A DNA stretch of 64,000 nucleotides from Lentzea kentuckyensis. GTDB lineage: Bacteria; Actinomycetota; Actinomycetes; Mycobacteriales; Pseudonocardiaceae. The translations under genes were made by a program, and so were the position numbers. The notes beneath the pieces were generated by a model that searched no databases, had not been told where the DNA came from, and saw only the letters and a program-made list of their open reading frames with translations. The stretch covers positions 62,001 through 126,000 of the forward strand of contig NZ_MUYM01000036.1 of NCBI RefSeq assembly GCF_002150765.1, written 5' to 3'. Of the stretch, positions 1-8,118 are shown one piece after another. How positions within the stretch are numbered: position 1 is the stretch's first letter; every line of letters begins with the position of its first letter.

Positions 1-381
1 CAGCCACCACTTCACGAGCACCAGCCCGCGGGAGAGCTGCTCGGGGTAGGCGACATCCAGCGTCGCCGGGTAGTCCGGTTCCGGCCCGAGGCTGAACGGC
101 GGATAGCGGTCCGTTGACAGCGCGCCGTAGGTGTAGCAGGCGACGCGCCACGTCCAGCGCAGCACGCCGAGGTTGAAGTCGAACAGGGCACGGGGATAGC
201 GCCCGGTGATCAGGACCGCGAAGAACACCACCACGGTGGCGATCGTGAACCCGAGCCACAGGAACGCGAGCACCAGGAAATGCGGGATCGCGAGGAACCA
301 CTTCACCAGCCACAGCCAGCGGCTCAGCTGCGAGTCGAGGCGCGCTTGCACCCGCACCGGATAGCCAGTCGATGTCGTCAT
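1..381 (-). CDS. DUF4389 domain membrane protein (3' end outside window)
   Basis: The reading frame is open to the window edge, so only the first 127 residues are present. The start is the ATG at 381, preceded by a clear GGAGG ribosome binding site. The protein opens with a short polar stretch, then a hydrophobic membrane segment at about residues 24-58 (WLVKWFLAIPHFLVL onward). A conserved YPRALFDFNLGVLRW block and DRYPPFSLG follow, both typical of DUF4389 proteins of actinobacteria. A second membrane segment is starting at the edge (VLVKWWL). The function of DUF4389 is not known. It is divergent from the flavodoxin gene at 503, and such proteins are common near stress-response genes. Family assignment is from remembered motif similarity. 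Confidence 0.75.
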   Translation of the reverse strand, partial: MTTSTGYPVRVQARLDSQLSRWLWLVKWFLAIPHFLVLAFLWLGFTIATVVVFFAVLITGRYPRALFDFNLGVLRWTWRVACYTYGALSTDRYPPFSLGPEPDYPATLDVAYPEQLSRGLVLVKWWL

Positions 382-453
382 GGGTACCTCCTCTGACAAC
401 CAGCCTCGCGCGCGCAGCGGGCCGGCACGAGTATCCGGCGACCCATCGGCGCT

Positions 454-496
454 GAGCACTAGGGCTCTGTCCACACCTGAACAGCACAACGATGGT
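454..496 (+). promoter_or_regulatory. Weak DosR-like box and -10 for the flavodoxin gene
   Basis: A degenerate palindrome GAGCACTAGGGCTC at 454-467 sits at the position occupied by much better DosR-like boxes elsewhere in the window. Twenty-four nt after its end comes GATGGT (491-496), and the ATG at 503 follows after 6 nt. This is the same geometry as at 37803 and 38726. The box itself matches the consensus poorly, so the call rests mainly on spacing. Confidence 0.35.
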
Positions 497-502
497 GTTG
501 GT

Positions 503-997
503 ATGACTGAGATTCTCGTCGCCTACGCGACCAAGATGGGTGCCACCAAGGAAATTGCCGAAGCGATCGCCGCACGGATCCGCGAGGCATCGCACGAAGT
601 GACCGTGCTGGACGCCGCGGACGTCGACTCCGTTGAGCCGTACAAAGCCGTCGTCCTGGGCAGCGCGCTCTACGCCGGCCGGTGGCGGAAGGAAGCGGTG
701 AGACTGTTGACCCGTAACGAGAAGCTGCTCCACACCCGGCCGTTGTGGCTGTTCCACAGCGGCCCCCTCGGCAGCGATCTCTCGCCGCAGCAAGCGCCGC
801 GCAAAGTGCGTGAGATCGCCGCGCGCATCGGCGCGGAGGAACCTTTCACCTTCGGAGGCAGTCTCACGCCACAGACCGCCGTCGGCTTCTTCGCCAGGAA
901 GATGGCGCAGGGTTCCATGGCAGGCGACTTCCGGGACTGGGACGAGATCGACCGCTGGGCCTACACGATCGCCCAGCGGCTCGTCGCGGCGCGCTGA
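503..997 (+). CDS. Flavodoxin-domain protein (protoporphyrinogen oxidase HemG-like)
   Basis: The 164-residue protein starts TEILVAYATKMGATKEIAEA, the FMN phosphate-binding loop of flavodoxins (T/S-x-T-x-x-T type). LGSALYAGRW follows near residue 55, and the C-terminal FFARKMAQGSMAGDFRDWD region is usual in the HemG-like flavodoxin domain family. It probably binds FMN and works as a soluble electron carrier or oxidoreductase; the partner is unknown. A longer frame opens at 380, but the first 41 codons look non-coding. The ATG at 503 puts the flavodoxin fold at the very N-terminus and fits a leaderless promoter. It converges on the HPF-like gene, with 4 nt between the stops. A second flavodoxin lies at 31516. 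Confidence 0.8.
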   Translation: MTEILVAYATKMGATKEIAEAIAARIREASHEVTVLDAADVDSVEPYKAVVLGSALYAGRWRKEAVRLLTRNEKLLHTRPLWLFHSGPLGSDLSPQQAPRKVREIAARIGAEEPFTFGGSLTPQTAVGFFARKMAQGSMAGDFRDWDEIDRWAYTIAQRLVAAR

Positions 998-1001
998 CTC
1001 C

Positions 1002-1295
1002 TCAGTTGTGCATCTTCACCAGCTGCCGGTGCAGGTGGTCGCGGACGGCGTCGATCGCCTCCGTGGCCGTCTGCGCTTCCGCCTGCGCGACCACCGGAGT
1101 GCCGTTGACGTCGAGGTTCGCGTGCACCTCCACGGTGCGCGGGCCGGCGTTCACGATGCGGACGTGTGCGTAAGTCGTCGGTTCGGGTGCGAACCTGGCG
1201 AGCGGGGCGATCCGGTCGTGCGCGTATTCCTTCGCTGTCTGATCGACGGCCTCGACCACGACGTTGTCAATCTCCTGCTGTCCCGCGTTCTTCAC
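1002..1295 (-). CDS. HPF/RaiA-like ribosome-associated small protein
   Basis: This 97-residue protein starts at a GTG with AGGAG about 8 nt upstream. The segment from about residue 45 (VRIVNAGPRTVEVHANLDVNGTPVVAQ) followed by TATEAIDAVRDHLHRQL resembles the alpha-beta fold of hibernation-promoting factors. In that family a two-stranded sheet is followed by an amphipathic helix rich in basic residues. Proteins of this group bind the 30S subunit and slow translation in dormancy, and mycobacterial DosR regulons include one (Rv0079). Here it lies 12 nt downstream of the ABC permease, so it is probably the last gene of that operon. It lacks the C-terminal dimerisation domain of long HPF. The family call is by resemblance and is moderately sure. 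Confidence 0.6.
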   Translation of the reverse strand: MKNAGQQEIDNVVVEAVDQTAKEYAHDRIAPLARFAPEPTTYAHVRIVNAGPRTVEVHANLDVNGTPVVAQAEAQTATEAIDAVRDHLHRQLVKMHN

Positions 1296-1307
1296 CTGTG
1301 CTCCTGT

Positions 1308-2885
1308 TCAGCCGATGTCCCTGCGCCGCAACGTGGTGAGACCAGTCGCGGTGAGGACGAGGGTCGTGACGATCAGCCACAGCAACGGTGTTGCCGTGAT
1401 CGCGCCGCCGGGCATGTGCGGCACATGGGCGAACGGCGAGAAGTCGAGCAGCCACTGGTCCAGCCCCAACAACGGGCCGAGGTCGCCCAGCAGCATGAAG
1501 GCCGCCAGCGCCGCCCAGCTCAGCGCGGCGATCCTCGGCACGGTGCCGACCAGCAGCACGACGATCCCGGTGAGCACCCAGGCCGCGGGCACCTGCACCA
1601 GTGCGCCGGCCAGTACCCGGCCGACCTGGCCCACGTCACCGGTCCGAGCCGCGTGCACGACTCCCGCTGACAGCCCGGCTCCGGTGAGGAGCAACGCGGT
1701 GCCGGCGAGCGCGACGCTCACGTGGCCCATCGCCCATCTGGCACGGCTCACGGTCGACGCGAGCACAGCATCTGCGCGGTGTTCCGCCTCCTCGCCGTGC
1801 AGGTGCAACGCTGCCTGCACACCGTAGCCCGAAGCCACCACGCCGAGCAGTGCGAACATCGCCGAGAGAACCGCGTCAGTCAGCACGTCCCGGCCGCCGA
1901 GCTGCTGGAACATCTGCTGGGCCTCTGGACTGCCGACCATGTCGCCGATGCTGCCCGCAACACTGCCGACCAGCAGGCCGTAGGCGACGAACCCCACCGT
2001 CCACCCCACCAGGGAGCCGCGCTGCAGCCGCCACGCCAGTAAGAACGGCCCGCCCAGCCATCGTGAGGCCCCAGCCGGCCCCACCCGGTCGGGCAGCAGG
2101 CCGGCGCCGTGGTCCCGCCGGGCAACGAGCCGGTACGCCGCCGCGGTCACCGCGATCGCGAAGACGGCCGCGATTCCGAACACCCACCAGCGGTCACCCG
2201 CGTAGGGCCGGAACTGCTGTCCCCAGCCCAGCGGCGAGAGCCACGACAGCCACTGCGGGCCGGCGGTGTCCCCGATCGCGCGGAGCACGAACACCACGCC
2301 CAGCACCGCCGTGGCGAGTCCGATCGCCGCGCGGCGGCTCGTCACGAGTTGCACGGCGACAGCCGCGACGCACGCGAACGCGATCCCGACGCTCATCCAG
2401 GCCAGCGCGAACGTCACCGACCCGGCGACCGGCAGCCCTGCAGCCGCCACCGATACCGCCGTGATGAGGCCCAGTGTCACGTTCGTGCCCACTGCGATCA
2501 GCAGGGCGGCGGTCAGCGGCGCTCGCCGGCCAACCACGCCAGATCCGACGAGCTCGAGCCTGCCTGCCTCTTCCTCGGCGCGGGTGTGCCGGACAACGAG
2601 GACGATGGAGAAGATCGCGATCACGACCGATCCGGTGCCCAGCGCCTTGAGCATCGCGAGCGCGCCGATCGACGTCAGGTCGTAGATGTGGCCGTAGACC
2701 GCGACCAGCGCGGGTGTGCCGTTCATCAGCGAGGCAGCCTGCACCACCGAGTCGACCGTCGGGAACAGGTCTTTCGTCGCCGCCGCCGAAGTCACGGCCA
2801 GCAGCACGAATGCCGTGATCCACACAGGCAGCAGGATCCGATCGCGTCGCAGCGCGAGGCGCACGAGCTCACGCGTGCCGTTCAT
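1308..2885 (-). CDS. ABC-2 type exporter permease
   Basis: The 525-residue protein is highly hydrophobic, with roughly twelve predicted membrane segments in two six-helix halves. This is the layout of the actinobacterial drug-exporter permeases that carry both halves in one chain. The start MNGTRELVRLALRRDR is the ATG at 2885, whose A-T-G overlaps the stop of the ATPase gene upstream (ATGA). A longer in-frame opening to 2939 overlaps the ATPase coding region and is not used. With the ATPase it would form an export pump; the substrate cannot be told. The HPF-like gene follows after 12 nt. Confidence 0.82.
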   Translation of the reverse strand: MNGTRELVRLALRRDRILLPVWITAFVLLAVTSAAATKDLFPTVDSVVQAASLMNGTPALVAVYGHIYDLTSIGALAMLKALGTGSVVIAIFSIVLVVRHTRAEEEAGRLELVGSGVVGRRAPLTAALLIAVGTNVTLGLITAVSVAAAGLPVAGSVTFALAWMSVGIAFACVAAVAVQLVTSRRAAIGLATAVLGVVFVLRAIGDTAGPQWLSWLSPLGWGQQFRPYAGDRWWVFGIAAVFAIAVTAAAYRLVARRDHGAGLLPDRVGPAGASRWLGGPFLLAWRLQRGSLVGWTVGFVAYGLLVGSVAGSIGDMVGSPEAQQMFQQLGGRDVLTDAVLSAMFALLGVVASGYGVQAALHLHGEEAEHRADAVLASTVSRARWAMGHVSVALAGTALLLTGAGLSAGVVHAARTGDVGQVGRVLAGALVQVPAAWVLTGIVVLLVGTVPRIAALSWAALAAFMLLGDLGPLLGLDQWLLDFSPFAHVPHMPGGAITATPLLWLIVTTLVLTATGLTTLRRRDIG

Positions 2886-3768
2886 CGATTCACCTCGTAG
2901 TGGCGCAGGAACAGCTCCTCCAGCGTCGGCGGCCGGCACGTGAGCGTCCGCACGCCGAGTTTGGTGAGGGCGGGCAGGATGGCGTCGAGCTGGTCGGTGT
3001 CCACCTGGCAGCGCAGGTGTCTGCCGTCGACGTGGGGCTCGTGCACGCCGGACAGCGAGACGAACCCGTTGGGCGGGCTGACGAGGTCGGCTTCGATCGT
3101 GGTGCGTGTGAGGTGCCTCAGGTCGGTGAGCGAGCCGCTTTCAACCAGCTTGCCGTGGCGGATGATGCTGACGCGGTCGCACACCTTCTCGACCTCCGCG
3201 AGCACGTGGCTGCTGAGCAGCACCGTCCGGCCCTCGTCTCGCAACTCGGCGAGGTAGTCCTCGAAGACGGCCTGCATCAACGGATCCAGCCCGGCGGTCG
3301 GCTCGTCGAGCAGCAGCAGCTCGGCGTCGCTCGCCAGCGCGGCGATCAGGGCGACCTTCTGCCGGTTGCCGGAGGAGTAGGCGCGGCCCTTCTTCGTCGG
3401 GTCGAACTCGAACCGCTCGATCAACTCCGCCTTGCGGGCCGGGTTCAGTCTGCCGCGGAGCCTGCCCAGCAGGTCGATCACCTCCCCGCCGGTCAGGTTG
3501 GGCCACAACGTCACGTCGCCCGGCACGTAGGCCAGACGACGGTGCAGGGTGGCCGTGTCGCGCCACGGGTCGCCGCCGAGGAGGGTGACGGTGCCACCGT
3601 CCGCGCGCAGCAGGCCGAGCAGGATGCGCAGGGTCGTCGTCTTTCCCGCGCCGTTGGGGCCGAGGAGGCCGTGCACTTCCCCTGCCGGGACGGTCAGGTC
3701 GAGACCGTCGAGTGCGCTGGTCCGGCGTACGACTTCCGCACACCGGACAGGGAGATGGCTGCTGTCAT
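2882..3768 (-). pseudogene. ABC transporter ATP-binding protein, apparent 1-nt frameshift near its start
   Basis: From about 3720 downward the frame encodes a full ABC ATPase: Walker A GPNGAGKTTT, signature YSSGNRQKV, Walker B LLLLDEPTAGLDP and H-loop SSHVL. The expected N-terminus MTAAISLSGVRKSY is present from the ATG at 3768, but in another frame. The two frames meet at 3722-3730, where a TAC-GCC-GGA run would read TAC-GGC-CGG-ACC if one base were added. With that base restored, 2882-3768 is exactly 296 codons, a normal 295-residue ATPase. TAGCGT lies 6 nt before the ATG (3774-3779), so the transcript may be leaderless. Either the gene is broken or there is a one-base sequence error. The frame left without the fix has no good start codon. 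The permease gene overlaps its stop. Confidence 0.8.
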
Positions 3769-3849
3769 GGTTCGACGCTAGGTACCTGGAGGAGGCCGGA
3801 AGAGGGGCCGGCGGCACGTCCACGCGGAGCCAAAGGGCCCTGCCCAGCC

Positions 3850-3892
3850 GGGACCGTTCATCGGATGCTGGGGACTGACGACCGACGAACCG
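3850..3892 (+). promoter_or_regulatory. Candidate DosR-like box and -10 for the GerW-family gene
   Basis: GGGACCGTTCATCG at 3850-3863 keeps the left half of the box. GAACCG begins exactly 24 nt after its end and is followed by 6 nt and then the ATG at 3899. The right half-site is poor. The spacing equals that of the best promoters in the window (37803, 38726). Confidence 0.4.
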
Positions 3893-3898
3893 GGAGTG

Positions 3899-4483
3899 AT
3901 GATGAAGATCGAGGAACTGATCGCCAGCGTCAAGAACTCCGTGGAGGCGAAGAAGGTCTACGCCGAGCCGTATGAGCGCAACGGGATCACTGTCATCGCC
4001 GCCGCGTCCGTCTCTGGCGGCACCGGAGGAGGCTCGGGCCGGGATGAGAAGGGCCAGGAGGGCGAGGGCGGCGGCGGGTTCGGGATCTCCGCGAAGCCGA
4101 CAGGGGCGTTCGTGATCAACGGCAACGACGTGCGGTGGGTTCCGGCGGTCGACGTGAACCGGCTGATCGCCACCATGGGAGCCGTCGCTGTTGCCGCCAT
4201 CTTCGTGGCCGCTCGGTTCTTCAAGTCGCGCAGTGATCGAGAGGTTCACGCGGCGATCAGCGAGCCCAGAACCTGTTCGCCGGATGAGGTGAGAACCGCG
4301 CGGACCCGTTGCCCCGACTGCGAGCTGTGTGCCGCCGCGACAAGACCTCCTCGGCACAGCTCGTTCGTCGCGGTGAAGTCGCACCACAGACCGTCGACGG
4401 CCAGGTTGGGGACGCTGCCACCGGACAGCTCGGCGCGGCCTTCGGCGACTGCCTTCAGCATGGACCGGTGCCTTGCGGTGTAA
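3899..4483 (+). CDS. GerW/YtfJ-family protein with an extended C-terminal tail
   Basis: The first 110 residues match the GerW (YtfJ) family. MMKIEELIASVKNSVEAKKVY is followed by a glycine-rich stretch (SVSGGTGGGSGRDEKGQEGEGGGGFG), then the KPTGAFVINGNDVRWVPAVD core and a membrane segment at about residues 87-102. In Bacillus the family is a spore protein; in actinomycetes it is widespread and its role is unknown. The family usually ends soon after the membrane segment. Here the frame runs on for about 85 residues of basic, low-complexity sequence antisense to the small gene at 4246-4497, so the tail is suspect. A single-base loss of the original stop near 4220-4250 would explain it. Three starts are possible (GTG 3896, ATG 3899, ATG 3902). 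Confidence 0.65.
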   Translation: MMKIEELIASVKNSVEAKKVYAEPYERNGITVIAAASVSGGTGGGSGRDEKGQEGEGGGGFGISAKPTGAFVINGNDVRWVPAVDVNRLIATMGAVAVAAIFVAARFFKSRSDREVHAAISEPRTCSPDEVRTARTRCPDCELCAAATRPPRHSSFVAVKSHHRPSTARLGTLPPDSSARPSATAFSMDRCLAV

Positions 4484-4497
4484 CCGTCGATACCCAT
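4246..4497 (-). CDS. Small conserved actinobacterial hypothetical protein
   Basis: The 83-residue frame reads GYTARHRSMLKAVAEGRAELS, then PNLAVDGLWC, then RVRAVLTSSGEQVL. This pattern recurs in small actinobacterial proteins of unknown function that begin with an RHRxMLxAVAxGRAE helix and end with a winged-helix-like LT-x-x-G motif. It may be a small DNA-binding or MarR-like fragment, but no function can be assigned. It overlaps the 3' part of the GerW-family frame on the other strand, where this protein looks the more protein-like of the two. The start at 4497 has a GGGAAAG stretch upstream. Confidence 0.55.
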   Translation of the reverse strand: MGIDGYTARHRSMLKAVAEGRAELSGGSVPNLAVDGLWCDFTATNELCRGGLVAAAHSSQSGQRVRAVLTSSGEQVLGSLIAA

Positions 4498-4636
4498 CTG
4501 ACTTTCCCTTCCCTCAGCCGTTTTCGTGGTGAGGCAAGGCTGCTCTTCTTGCTGAGGTGTGACGCAGATCCCAACGCGGTGACTAGGTCGGGACCAACGC
4601 CGCGGCTGTGAACGCAGACCTATTGCTCACCTGACT

Positions 4637-4679
4637 TGCCCGTAGGTCCCTGGGGACGCTGCTACGCGCTGGTGATGCT
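4637..4679 (+). promoter_or_regulatory. Candidate DosR-like box and -10 for the P-type ATPase gene
   Basis: TGCCCGTAGGTCCC at 4637-4650 keeps the right half-site. GATGCT begins exactly 24 nt after it, and the ATG at 4687 follows after 7 nt. A second half-box, GGGACCAACGCCGC, lies upstream at 4590-4603. Two boxes per promoter are common in the mycobacterial DosR regulon. Confidence 0.45.
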
Positions 4680-4686
4680 CGAGGTC

Positions 4687-7302
4687 ATGGCGACCACGAC
4701 TGCGACCAAGCCCGACAGCGATCCGCGGGAACCGCTGGACCGGCTGTTCCGGGACCTGCGAACGAAGCGGACCGGCCTGTCCGGGCGCGAGGCAGCCCGG
4801 CGACTGGTCGCGCACGGCCCCAACGAGCTCACCCGGCACAAACAACGCGACTGGCCCAAGCAGCTGCTTCGGCAGTTCACCCACCCGCTCGCACTGCTGC
4901 TGTGGCTCGCGGCCGGGCTCGCCGTCCTCGCGGGTACGACGGTGCTCGGTATCGCGATCGTCGCCGTCATCGTCCTCAACGCCGCGTTGGCGTTCGTGCA
5001 GGAGCAGCAAGCAGAGAAGGCCGTCGAGGCGTTGGCCGCGTACCTGCCGGCGAAGGCCGCGGTCGTGCGTGATGGTGTGCGGCTCCCGGTCCCTGCTCGC
5101 GACCTCGTGCCGGGTGACGTGCTGATCATCGAGGAAGGTGACCGCGTCTCGGCGGACGCGCGGTTGATCGAGGGCGGTGTCGAGGTCGACCTCTCGACGC
5201 TGAACGGCGAGTCACTGCCGGCCTACCGTTCAGCCGAGCTCACGGATGTCGCCGGGCCGCTGCTCGATGCGCGTGACCTTGTGTTCAGCGGCACCAGCTG
5301 CACCGGCGGTGAAGCGAAGGCAGTCGTCTTCGCGACGGGCATGCGCACCGAGCTGGGCCGGATCGCGGCGCTGTCGCAGCGGGTCGGGCGGGACGAGAGT
5401 CCGCTGGAGCGTCAGGTGAAGCGGGTGGCGTGGCTGATCGCCGCGGTGGCGGTCGGTGCGGGGATCGCCTTTCTACCGCTCGGGGTGTTCGGGGCCGGGC
5501 TTCCGTTGCCGGACGCGTTCAACTTCGCGATCGGGCTGCTCGTCGCGAACGTGCCCGAAGGCTTGCTGCCCATCATCACGCTCGCCTTGGCCGTCGGTGT
5601 ACGCGGTCTCGCGCGCCGCGGTGCGGTGGTGAAGCGGCTCTCCGCGGTGGAAACTCTCGGTTCGACCACGGTGATCTGCACCGACAAAACCGGCACGCTG
5701 ACGCAGAACCGCATGACGGTCACCGACGTCTGGACGCCTGGTGGTGATCGCGCCGCACTGGCGACGGCGGTCTCCGCGTGCAACAACGCCGATCTGGACG
5801 CAGGCAGCGGCGACCCGACCGAGCTCGCTCTGCTCCAGGCCGCGGCGGACATCGGCACCGAGGTTTCTCTCGAGCGCCGCGCCGAGTACCGGGTGCACCA
5901 GTTCCACTTCGACCCGGCGCTCCGGATGATGTCCACTGTGGACCACAGCGACGGCGGCCTGGTGGTCAACGTCAAGGGCGCGCCGGAGGAAGTGCTGGCC
6001 AGGTGTACTCACTTCGACACCGCCGAGGCCGAGCGCGCGATCTCCGAGTACGCCCAGCGTGGTCTCCGTGTGCTCGCAGTGGCGCGACGCCGGTGCGACG
6101 CGATTCCCGAACACCGCGAGGATGCCGAGCGCGATCTGGAACTGCTCGGTCTGGTGGCGATGTTCGACCCGCCACGGCCGGAGGTCGCCGATGCCGTGGC
6201 GCGCTGCCACACCGCGGGCATCCGGCTCATCGTGGTCACCGGCGACCACGGTCTCACGGCGAAGGAGATCGCTCGCCAGGTCGGCATCGCGCGCAACGGA
6301 ACGACGGTCGTCACCGGTGCCGAGCTGGACAACATGACCGAGGCCGAGCTGGATGAACTGTTGCGCGGTGACGACGAGCTGATCTTCGCGCGCAGCTCCC
6401 CCGAGGTGAAGCTGCGTGTAGCCGATGCCTTGCGCGCGCAGGGAAACGTCGTGGCGATGACCGGTGATGGCGTGAACGACGCACCTGCGCTGCGGCGCGC
6501 GGACATCGGCGTCGCGATGGGACTGGCTGGCACCGACGTGGCCCGTGAGGCCTCCACGATGGTGCTCACCGACGACAACTTCGCGACCATCGTCACCGCG
6601 GTGGAAGCGGGCAGGCGCGTCTACGACAACGTTCGCAAGTTCATCCTCTACATCTTCGCCCACGCCACCCCCGAGGTGATCCCGTTCCTGCTGTTCGCGC
6701 TGTCCGGCGGTGCGATCCCGTTGCCGCTCACGGTGTTGCAGATCCTGGCGATCGACCTCGGCACGGAAACCCTGCCCGCGCTCGCCCTCGGACGCGAACC
6801 TGCCGAACCAGGCATCATGAGCCGGCCACCGCGACATCGCACCGACGGCGTCATCAACCGCCAGATGCTCTGGCGCGCCTGGGGATTGCTGGGCGGCGTG
6901 TCGGCGTTGCTGGTGCTCGGCGGGTTCTTCTGGACGTTGCTGGCAGGCGGCTGGCACCTCGGAGACCCGGTCGGAGAAGGCACTCCCCTGCATCACGTGT
7001 GGGTGCAGGCGACCACCATGTCGTTCCTCGGCATCGTCGCCTGCCAGCTCGGCACGGCTTTCGCGTCTCGCACGCAGTACGCGTCTCTGCGCTCGATCGG
7101 TGTCTTCAGCAACCGGTTGTTGTGGTGGGGAGTCCTGTTCGAGGTCGTGTTCGCGGCCGCTGTGGTGACCGTCCCCGCTCTGCAACACGTCTTCGGCACC
7201 GCTGTGCCACCGGTGGAGCACCTCGCGCTGCTCGTCGCCTTCCCCGTGATCGTGTGGGGCGTGGACGAGCTGTGGCGCTGGTACCGCCGCGGCAGGTCGT
7301 GA
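4687..7302 (+). CDS. P-type cation-transporting ATPase, P2-type
   Basis: The 871-residue protein has all the hallmarks of a P-type pump. These are an N-terminal cation-ATPase domain, PEGLLP in transmembrane segment 4, the phosphorylation site DKTGTLTQNRMTV with Asp at about residue 333, KGAPE for nucleotide binding, and TGDGVNDAPALRRADIG in the hinge. VANVPEGLLPIITLALAVG resembles the Na/K- and H/K-type (P2C) group more than classic Ca pumps, but the ion cannot be named. The actuator loop reads LNGES where the family has TGES; the catalytic Glu is kept. The start at 4687 is preferred over the opening at 4636 because it fits the promoter and the family N-terminus. A second, CtpF-like pump lies at 10566. 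Confidence 0.88.
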   Translation: MATTTATKPDSDPREPLDRLFRDLRTKRTGLSGREAARRLVAHGPNELTRHKQRDWPKQLLRQFTHPLALLLWLAAGLAVLAGTTVLGIAIVAVIVLNAALAFVQEQQAEKAVEALAAYLPAKAAVVRDGVRLPVPARDLVPGDVLIIEEGDRVSADARLIEGGVEVDLSTLNGESLPAYRSAELTDVAGPLLDARDLVFSGTSCTGGEAKAVVFATGMRTELGRIAALSQRVGRDESPLERQVKRVAWLIAAVAVGAGIAFLPLGVFGAGLPLPDAFNFAIGLLVANVPEGLLPIITLALAVGVRGLARRGAVVKRLSAVETLGSTTVICTDKTGTLTQNRMTVTDVWTPGGDRAALATAVSACNNADLDAGSGDPTELALLQAAADIGTEVSLERRAEYRVHQFHFDPALRMMSTVDHSDGGLVVNVKGAPEEVLARCTHFDTAEAERAISEYAQRGLRVLAVARRRCDAIPEHREDAERDLELLGLVAMFDPPRPEVADAVARCHTAGIRLIVVTGDHGLTAKEIARQVGIARNGTTVVTGAELDNMTEAELDELLRGDDELIFARSSPEVKLRVADALRAQGNVVAMTGDGVNDAPALRRADIGVAMGLAGTDVAREASTMVLTDDNFATIVTAVEAGRRVYDNVRKFILYIFAHATPEVIPFLLFALSGGAIPLPLTVLQILAIDLGTETLPALALGREPAEPGIMSRPPRHRTDGVINRQMLWRAWGLLGGVSALLVLGGFFWTLLAGGWHLGDPVGEGTPLHHVWVQATTMSFLGIVACQLGTAFASRTQYASLRSIGVFSNRLLWWGVLFEVVFAAAVVTVPALQHVFGTAVPPVEHLALLVAFPVIVWGVDELWRWYRRGRS

Positions 7303-7317
7303 CGTCCCGACCGGGTC

Positions 7318-7360
7318 GGGACCTAGGACCGCGTACGCAAGCGGTGTCCGCGAGAAGACT
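7318..7360 (+). promoter_or_regulatory. DosR-like box and -10 for the DoxX-like gene
   Basis: GGGACCTAGGACCG (7318-7331) has a perfect left half. AAGACT starts 24 nt after its end. The gene starts at 7391 with its own GGAGG site, so this transcript would have a short leader. Confidence 0.6.
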
Positions 7361-7390
7361 CGCTGCAGAAGAACTTCCTGGGAGGTAAAG

Positions 7391-7942
7391 ATGTCCGCTG
7401 TTCACGCTCCTGCTCGCACCCGAACCGAAACGGGTGTGGTTTCCCTCGCGGTGCTGCGCATCGCGACCGGGTTGTTGTTCCTGTGGGCGTTCGTCGACAA
7501 GGCCTTCGGTATCGGCTACGCGACCCAGCCGAAGAACGCGTGGTTCTCGGGTGGCTCGCCCACGAAGGGATTCCTGAGCCGGGTCGACGTCGGGCCGTTC
7601 GAGTCGGTGTTCCACGACATCGCAGGCACCTGGTGGGCAGACTTGCTCTTCATGGCAGGCCTGCTCGCGATCGGCGTGGCGCTCGTCCTCGGCATCGGCC
7701 TGCGGATCGCCGCAGCGAGCGGTGCGGTGATGATGGTGCTGATGTGGGCGGCTGAGTGGCCGCCAGCGCAGCACACCTCGTCCGGCGAGGCGACGATGTC
7801 GACCAACCCGATCATCGACTACCACATCGTGTACGCCCTGGTGCTGATCGCTCTCGCAGCTACTGCCTCGAGTGCCATCTGGAGCCTGGCGCGCTGGTGG
7901 AACGACCAGCCGGTGGTGAAGGCGAACCCTTGGCTGCGGTGA
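7391..7942 (+). CDS. DoxX/DoxD-like integral membrane protein
   Basis: The 183-residue protein has four membrane segments. After a short N-terminal tail comes VLRIATGLLFLWAFVDKAFG, then a periplasmic loop with WFSGGSPTKGFL. Helices around residues 82-105 and 140-165 and a C-terminal WW motif follow. The KGFL loop is typical of the DoxX/TQO small-subunit DoxD group, whose characterised members take part in thiosulfate:quinone oxidation or act as membrane redox partners. The actual role here is unknown. GGAGG at 7381-7385 precedes the ATG at 7391. A DosR-like box lies upstream and a strong terminator directly downstream, so it is probably a one-gene transcript. Confidence 0.75.
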   Translation: MSAVHAPARTRTETGVVSLAVLRIATGLLFLWAFVDKAFGIGYATQPKNAWFSGGSPTKGFLSRVDVGPFESVFHDIAGTWWADLLFMAGLLAIGVALVLGIGLRIAAASGAVMMVLMWAAEWPPAQHTSSGEATMSTNPIIDYHIVYALVLIALAATASSAIWSLARWWNDQPVVKANPWLR

Positions 7943-7953
7943 GAACCGAAGGA

Positions 7954-7987
7954 GGGAGGGCACCGCGACCGCGGCGCCCTCCCTTTT
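7954..7987 (+). terminator. Rho-independent terminator
   Basis: GGGAGGGC at 7954-7961 pairs perfectly with GCCCTCCC at 7976-7983 across a 14-nt loop and is followed by TTTT. It lies 11 nt after the stop of the DoxX-like gene. Confidence 0.85.
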
Positions 7988-8118
7988 GGTATGCCCCGGT
8001 ACCAAGCCGGCCCCTTCTGCGCAGCCAGCCCCGCCGCACCAGGAGCACGGGACACGGCGCGTACAGGCCCGCGGACCCCACGGGCCGCTGCGCAGGAGAT
8101 CCATGCACCACATGGGTT

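Noticed and set aside
3871..3884. GGGACTGACGACCG as a DosR-like box
   Set aside because: It matches the half-sites fairly well but lies only 15 nt before the GerW start, leaving no room for a -10. The box at 3850 has the right spacing instead.
5473..7221. Long open frame on the minus strand (about 580 codons) within the P-type ATPase gene
   Set aside because: It lies wholly antisense to a well-supported ATPase, has no recognisable domain and shows the Arg/His/Gln-rich composition typical of GC-rich antisense frames.
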